Below, one piece after another: positions 5,939 to 8,182 of a DNA stretch of 8,182 nt (within the stretch, counting starts at the first letter, position 1; each line of letters begins with the position of its first letter). Source of the stretch: WHTX01 sp038255145 (GTDB taxonomy: Bacteria > Actinomycetota > Acidimicrobiia > Acidimicrobiales > CAIXPF01); contig JBBSLP010000114.1 of assembly GCA_038255145.1 (NCBI GenBank), forward strand, positions 1 to 8,182, given 5' to 3'. Under the pieces are notes generated by a model that saw only the letters and a list, made by a program, of their open reading frames with translations, was not told the origin of the DNA and did not search any database. The translations under genes were made by a program, and so were the position numbers.

Positions 5939-6487
5939 TCAGCAGGGGCAAAGTAGCGACCGGAGCATCGGCCACTCTCTGGTCGGCGTGGGCGAGTGCC
6001 CGTCGTCGAGAGCCTCGACCCGTTGCGCCTCGGCGGCCGCCGCCAGGGCGGCGACGGTCCGGTCGTGCTCGGCCCGGGCGGCGGCCAGCTCCGCGGTGAC
6101 CTCGGCGGTCCGGTCGACGGCGGCGGCCACCTCGCCCCGGGCTTCGACCAACTCGGCCTCCAAGGCCTCCGCCCGCTCCCAGGCGACATCGGCGGCCCGG
6201 CTCGCCTCCTGGGCCTCCTCCTGGGCGGCACGGGCGGCAGTCTCGGCCCGGGCCCGACGCTGGTCGGCGCTGCGGGCCTTGTCCTCGGCATCGGCGACCT
6301 GGAGGGCCACCTCGGCCCGGGTGGCAGCCAGCTCGGTGCTCAAAGCCTCAGGGTCGACCACCGCGGCGATGGCGTCCTCGCACCGGGCCACCAGCTGGCC
6401 CATGTCGGCCTGGTGGCGGCCCATCGCCTCGGCCATCCGCTCCAACACACTGCCGAATGCCGCCTCGGCCAGCGCCGGGCGCACCAC
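5939..6487 (-). CDS. KfrA-like coiled-coil protein lacking the N-terminal HTH domain
   Basis: 182 residues from a GTG at 6487. After a short globular start (PALAEAAFGSVLERMAEAMG) comes about 110 residues of Ala/Glu/Arg coiled coil (ELAATRAEVALQVADAEDKA through VEARGEVAAAVDRTAEVTAE). This composition and order match the long C-terminal coil of KfrA-type plasmid proteins, which bind DNA through an N-terminal HTH and organise plasmid DNA. Here the coding-like frame continues upstream of the GTG as AWRDRREARGGTEPE, a sequence that looks like the region after the KfrA HTH, but meets a TGA at 6560-6562 with no start codon. The DNA-binding domain is therefore missing, and only about 135 bp remain before the next gene's start region. 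It is likely a 5'-truncated or decayed gene, though a minimal coiled-coil protein remains possible. Confidence 0.5.
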   Translation of the reverse strand: MVRPALAEAAFGSVLERMAEAMGRHQADMGQLVARCEDAIAAVVDPEALSTELAATRAEVALQVADAEDKARSADQRRARAETAARAAQEEAQEASRAADVAWERAEALEAELVEARGEVAAAVDRTAEVTAELAAARAEHDRTVAALAAAAEAQRVEALDDGHSPTPTREWPMLRSLLCPC

Positions 6488-6683
6488 CTCCGGCTCGGTG
6501 CCACCCCGGGCCTCCCTCCGCCGGTCCCGCCACGCCCTGGGCCCTGGGCCGCGTCGCTCTCATGCTCCTTCGTCCGCCCGCCGCCGACCGGGCGCTCTCC
6601 CACCGGGGGTGTCCGTCATCCATGTGAAGTTGATTGCTATGTAGCGGTCTTCGGATCGCTGACGGTTAAGGTGCTGGTTGAGC

Positions 6684-6689
6684 AGGAGG
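6684..6689 (+). promoter_or_regulatory. Ribosome site setting the start of the small effector gene
   Basis: AGGAGG at 6684-6689 is 8 nt before the GTG at 6698. It decides the start, because the open frame extends much further left as an antisense shadow of the KfrA-like gene. Confidence 0.65.
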
Positions 6690-6697
6690 CGGTAGAC

Positions 6698-7117
6698 GTG
6701 GTGGAGCCGGTGTCGTCGACGTTGGGGATGGTTGTCGCCTTGCTGGTGGCCAAGGCAATGGCGCGAGCGACAGATGAAGCTGTTGAGGGCGGGGCGGCGG
6801 TGTTGCACCGTTTGGTCGGGTGGTTGAAAGAGCGCGTCGGTGGGGGAGATGACCCCGGGGGGGTGGCGTTAGCTCGGGTTGAGGACGCGCCGGACAGCCC
6901 GAGCCGGTTGCAAGAGCTGGCTGAGGTCGTCGACGAGCGGGCTGCTGCGGACGGCGAGTTCAAGACGGCGTTGGAAGCGTTGGTGGCCGAGGCCCGGTCG
7001 AAGGGTGTGACGGAGGGCTTCACCCAGACGGCGTCGGGAAACCAAAACGTGCAGAGCGCCAAGCTGACCAAGTCGCCGGTCACGGTCACCTACGCTCAGC
7101 CGCCCTCGGGGCCCTGA
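6698..7117 (+). CDS. Small helical effector-like protein with C-terminal RHIM/BASS-like amyloid motif
   Basis: 139 residues from the GTG at 6698, placed by AGGAGG 8 nt upstream. An N-terminal amphipathic to hydrophobic helix (LGMVVALLVAKAMARA, residues 9-24) leads into a helical bundle with LHRLVGWLKERV and a LQELAEVVDERAAADGEF segment. The C-terminal tail carries GNQNVQ (114-119) followed by short beta-prone stretches (SPVTVTYAQ). This is the architecture of Bell-domain proteins in bacterial amyloid signalling: a helical membrane-attacking domain plus a C-terminal amyloid motif that is templated by the same motif on an NLR-like partner. The next gene, 31 bp downstream, carries GNQNVQ at its N-terminus, which fits exactly. 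The Bell assignment is by resemblance in length, helix order and context, not by a search. It could instead be an adaptor without toxicity. Confidence 0.7.
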   Translation: MVEPVSSTLGMVVALLVAKAMARATDEAVEGGAAVLHRLVGWLKERVGGGDDPGGVALARVEDAPDSPSRLQELAEVVDERAAADGEFKTALEALVAEARSKGVTEGFTQTASGNQNVQSAKLTKSPVTVTYAQPPSGP

Positions 7118-7148
7118 AGTCCTGACGGTCATCGCAGGGCCAGCGGCG

Positions 7149-7832
7149 GTGGACGGCCAGTGGGCGGTGGGGAACCAGAACGTTCAGATCCACGATGTGG
7201 CCGGCTCGACGATCCAGGTCAGCTTCGGCGGTACGCGGCGGGAGGTGCCGTTGGAGCGGGCGGTGGCCGGTGTGGGCCGGTCGGCATCACCGTCCCGGTT
7301 GATCCGGGCCCGGTCGGGGGTGGTGCCGTTCGCGGCCCGAGTCGGCGTGATCGAGGAGTTGGAGGGTTGGGCGAGGTCTGATCTGGGGTTCGCCGGGTGT
7401 GTGATCGGCGGGCGGGGCGGGACAGGGAAGACCCGGCTGGGGGTGGAGCTGTGTGTGCGGGCCCGGAAGGCCGGTTGGCTGGCCGGGCTGCTGTCACGGC
7501 GCGCTGACCCCGGAGGCTTGGAGGCCCTGGTACAGACCCCGACGGCCCGGTTGGTCGTGATCGATTACGCCGAGTCGCGGGCTGAGCAGCTGGAGGTGGT
7601 GCTGCCGCTGTTGGCGGCGCAGGCGACCCAGCAGCACCCTGTTCGGGTGCTGATGCTGGTGCGGGCCGCGCCACGCCGCACCCAGGACTGGACTGAGGCG
7701 CTCCGCCACCACAGCGACCCCCTCGACGCGGTCCTCGACGACGTCGATGTTCGCCTCCTGGAGAACGACCCGCTGGACCTAGCCGCCTGTCAGCGCCGAA
7801 GTAATTCCCTAGCTGGAGTGGTTCGACGCTGA
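7149..7832 (+). CDS. STAND/NLR-like P-loop NTPase with N-terminal amyloid motif, 3' truncated by IS21
   Basis: N-terminal 213 native residues of a STAND-type signalling NTPase. GNQNVQI (8-14) and IQVSFGG (22-28) form a RHIM/BASS-like amyloid motif. A linker RREVPLERAV and the SPSRLIRARSGVVPFAAR segment (48-64), typical just before the NTPase, follow. Walker A is GGRGGTGKT (87-95), Walker B VVIDYAE (136-142), and RVLMLVRAAPRR resembles the sensor strand. STAND proteins oligomerise on ligand binding and seed downstream effectors. The native frame ends after LDLAA at 7787; the last 14 codons (CQRRSNSLAG onward) are IS21 end sequence, followed by a TGA. The winged-helix and C-terminal sensor repeats are therefore gone, so the product is probably non-functional or a stray seed. 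GTG 7149 is the likely start; no strong ribosome site is seen, so coupling to the upstream gene is possible. Confidence 0.85.
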   Translation: MDGQWAVGNQNVQIHDVAGSTIQVSFGGTRREVPLERAVAGVGRSASPSRLIRARSGVVPFAARVGVIEELEGWARSDLGFAGCVIGGRGGTGKTRLGVELCVRARKAGWLAGLLSRRADPGGLEALVQTPTARLVVIDYAESRAEQLEVVLPLLAAQATQQHPVRVLMLVRAAPRRTQDWTEALRHHSDPLDAVLDDVDVRLLENDPLDLAACQRRSNSLAGVVRR

Positions 7833-7867
7833 CGTAATTCCCTACCTGGCCGCCGCCGTTATTCCCT
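7801..7867. repeat. IS21 left-end multiple terminal repeats
   Basis: GTAATTCCCTAGCTGG (7801-7816), GTAATTCCCTACCTGG (7834-7849) and a diverged GTTATTCCCT (7858-7867) lie in direct orientation. Such repeats at IS21 ends are binding sites for the IstA transposase. Confidence 0.85.
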
Positions 7868-7922
7868 GGTCCTGCGTCGGGACGAGGGATCCACCCTCCG
7901 GGCTCCTTGTACCTGTAGATGC

Positions 7923-7945
7923 CCTCGCTCCCCTGAGGAGCGAGG
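7923..7945 (+). promoter_or_regulatory. Hairpin sequestering the istA ribosome site
   Basis: CCTCGCTCC (7923-7931) and GGAGCGAGG (7937-7945) form a perfect 9-bp stem with a 5-nt loop. The last four bases, GAGG (7942-7945), are the apparent Shine-Dalgarno of istA, 6 nt before its ATG. In mRNA the site would be masked, which would lower transposase expression, especially from transcripts entering from the interrupted gene. Confidence 0.6.
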
Positions 7946-7951
7946 TCCCTG

Positions 7952-8182
7952 ATGGCAAGGAGGCAGTTCGAAGTGATCGATGTTGTTGAGGTGTTGCAGC
8001 ACTGGCATGCTGGCCGGCCGAAGACGGTGGTGGCGTCGAGTCTGGGCGTCGACCCGAAGACGGTCCGCAAGTACGTGGCCAAGGCCGTGGACGCGGGGAT
8101 GGCCCCGGGAGGGCCGGTTCTGGGTCGGGCGGAGTGGGCCGAGCTGGTGCGGGGCTGGTTCCCTGAGCTGGTCGACGCCAAG
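7952..8182 (+). CDS. istA: IS21-family transposase IstA (N-terminal part, cut by window end)
   Basis: 77 codons of the IS21 transposase, the DDE enzyme that cuts and joins the element ends together with the IstB ATPase. The N-terminus reads MARRQFEVIDVVEVLQHWHA, then SSLGVDPKTVRKYV: an HTH of the homeodomain-like kind usual at the start of IstA, whose recognition helix is DPKTVRKYVAKA. The tail here has WAELVRGWFPELVD, also typical. The catalytic DDE residues and istB lie beyond the window. The ATG at 7952 has GAGG 6 nt upstream, buried in a hairpin. The sequence is intact so far. Confidence 0.93.
   Translation, partial: MARRQFEVIDVVEVLQHWHAGRPKTVVASSLGVDPKTVRKYVAKAVDAGMAPGGPVLGRAEWAELVRGWFPELVDAK

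Larger units (their letters stand above)
7788..8182 (+). mobile_element. IS21-family insertion sequence, left end (continues past window)
   Basis: The element begins at TGTCAGCGCC (7788), matching the TG-start of IS21-family ends. Three internal terminal repeats and the start of istA follow. It interrupts the STAND gene. Only the left end is in view, so the target duplication, the istB helper gene and the right end cannot be checked. The boundary is taken from the TGT and from the loss of STAND-like sequence there. Confidence 0.85.

Noticed and set aside
5382..6644. 420-codon plus-strand frame opposite the coiled-coil genes
   Set aside because: Ser/Ala/Arg-rich shadow of the minus-strand KfrA-like and proline-rich genes.
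5996..6697. N-terminal extension of the small effector frame to 5996
   Set aside because: This part is the antisense of the KfrA-like gene (Gly-rich, no fold), and a strong ribosome site places the real start at 6698.
7219..8181. 320-codon minus-strand frame opposite the STAND and istA genes
   Set aside because: Antisense to two genes with clear motifs; Pro/Arg/Thr-rich low complexity.
1..8182. CRISPR array, tRNA or rRNA genes
   Set aside because: No regularly spaced 25-40 bp repeats, no cloverleaf with a TTCGA-type arm, and no conserved rRNA stretches were seen.

Overview
The window is high-GC DNA with strong G/C preference at codon third positions. The Lsr2-type nucleoid protein points to Actinobacteria; a less studied high-GC lineage such as Acidimicrobiia is only a guess. 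The gene set (ParA, a primase-like replication protein with two winged helices, Lsr2, KfrA-like coiled-coil proteins, an IS21 element) looks like a plasmid or plasmid-derived island. No integrase or conjugation gene is visible.

Layout, left to right. The left edge carries a leftward parA ATPase gene that runs off the window. It is separated by about 180 bp, packed with short CCGGA and CAGAGT repeats, from a rightward two-domain helix-turn-helix protein. A GC hairpin follows, then a long rightward replication gene (AEP-primase-like N-terminus, two C-terminal winged helices). That gene may be preceded by a 31-codon leader ORF whose stop overlaps its start. About 780 bp with hairpins, tandem repeats and no convincing gene follow. 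Next is an Lsr2/H-NS-like xenogeneic silencer, with a palindrome over its likely -10 box and a perfect 21-bp inverted repeat inside its linker. After about 580 bp of mostly non-coding DNA comes an alanine-rich gene of unknown function, convergent with two leftward coiled-coil genes. The second of these resembles KfrA but has lost the usual N-terminal DNA-binding domain.

The right end is the most interesting part. A small helical protein ending in a GNQNVQ motif is followed, 31 bp later, by a STAND (NLR-like) P-loop NTPase that carries the same motif at its N-terminus. This is the expected layout of an amyloid-signalling effector/receptor pair of the RHIM-like or BASS type (Bell-like effector plus NLR-like sensor), a presumed cell-suicide or phage-defence module. 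The sensor gene is cut after codon 213 by the left end of an IS21-family element, with three AATTCCCT-type terminal repeats and the start of istA, so the module here is probably inactive or altered.

Taken together, the left two thirds look like a replication, partition and silencing backbone, and the right third like cargo (immunity genes) damaged by transposition. All functional calls come from reading motifs in the translations; no database search was possible.
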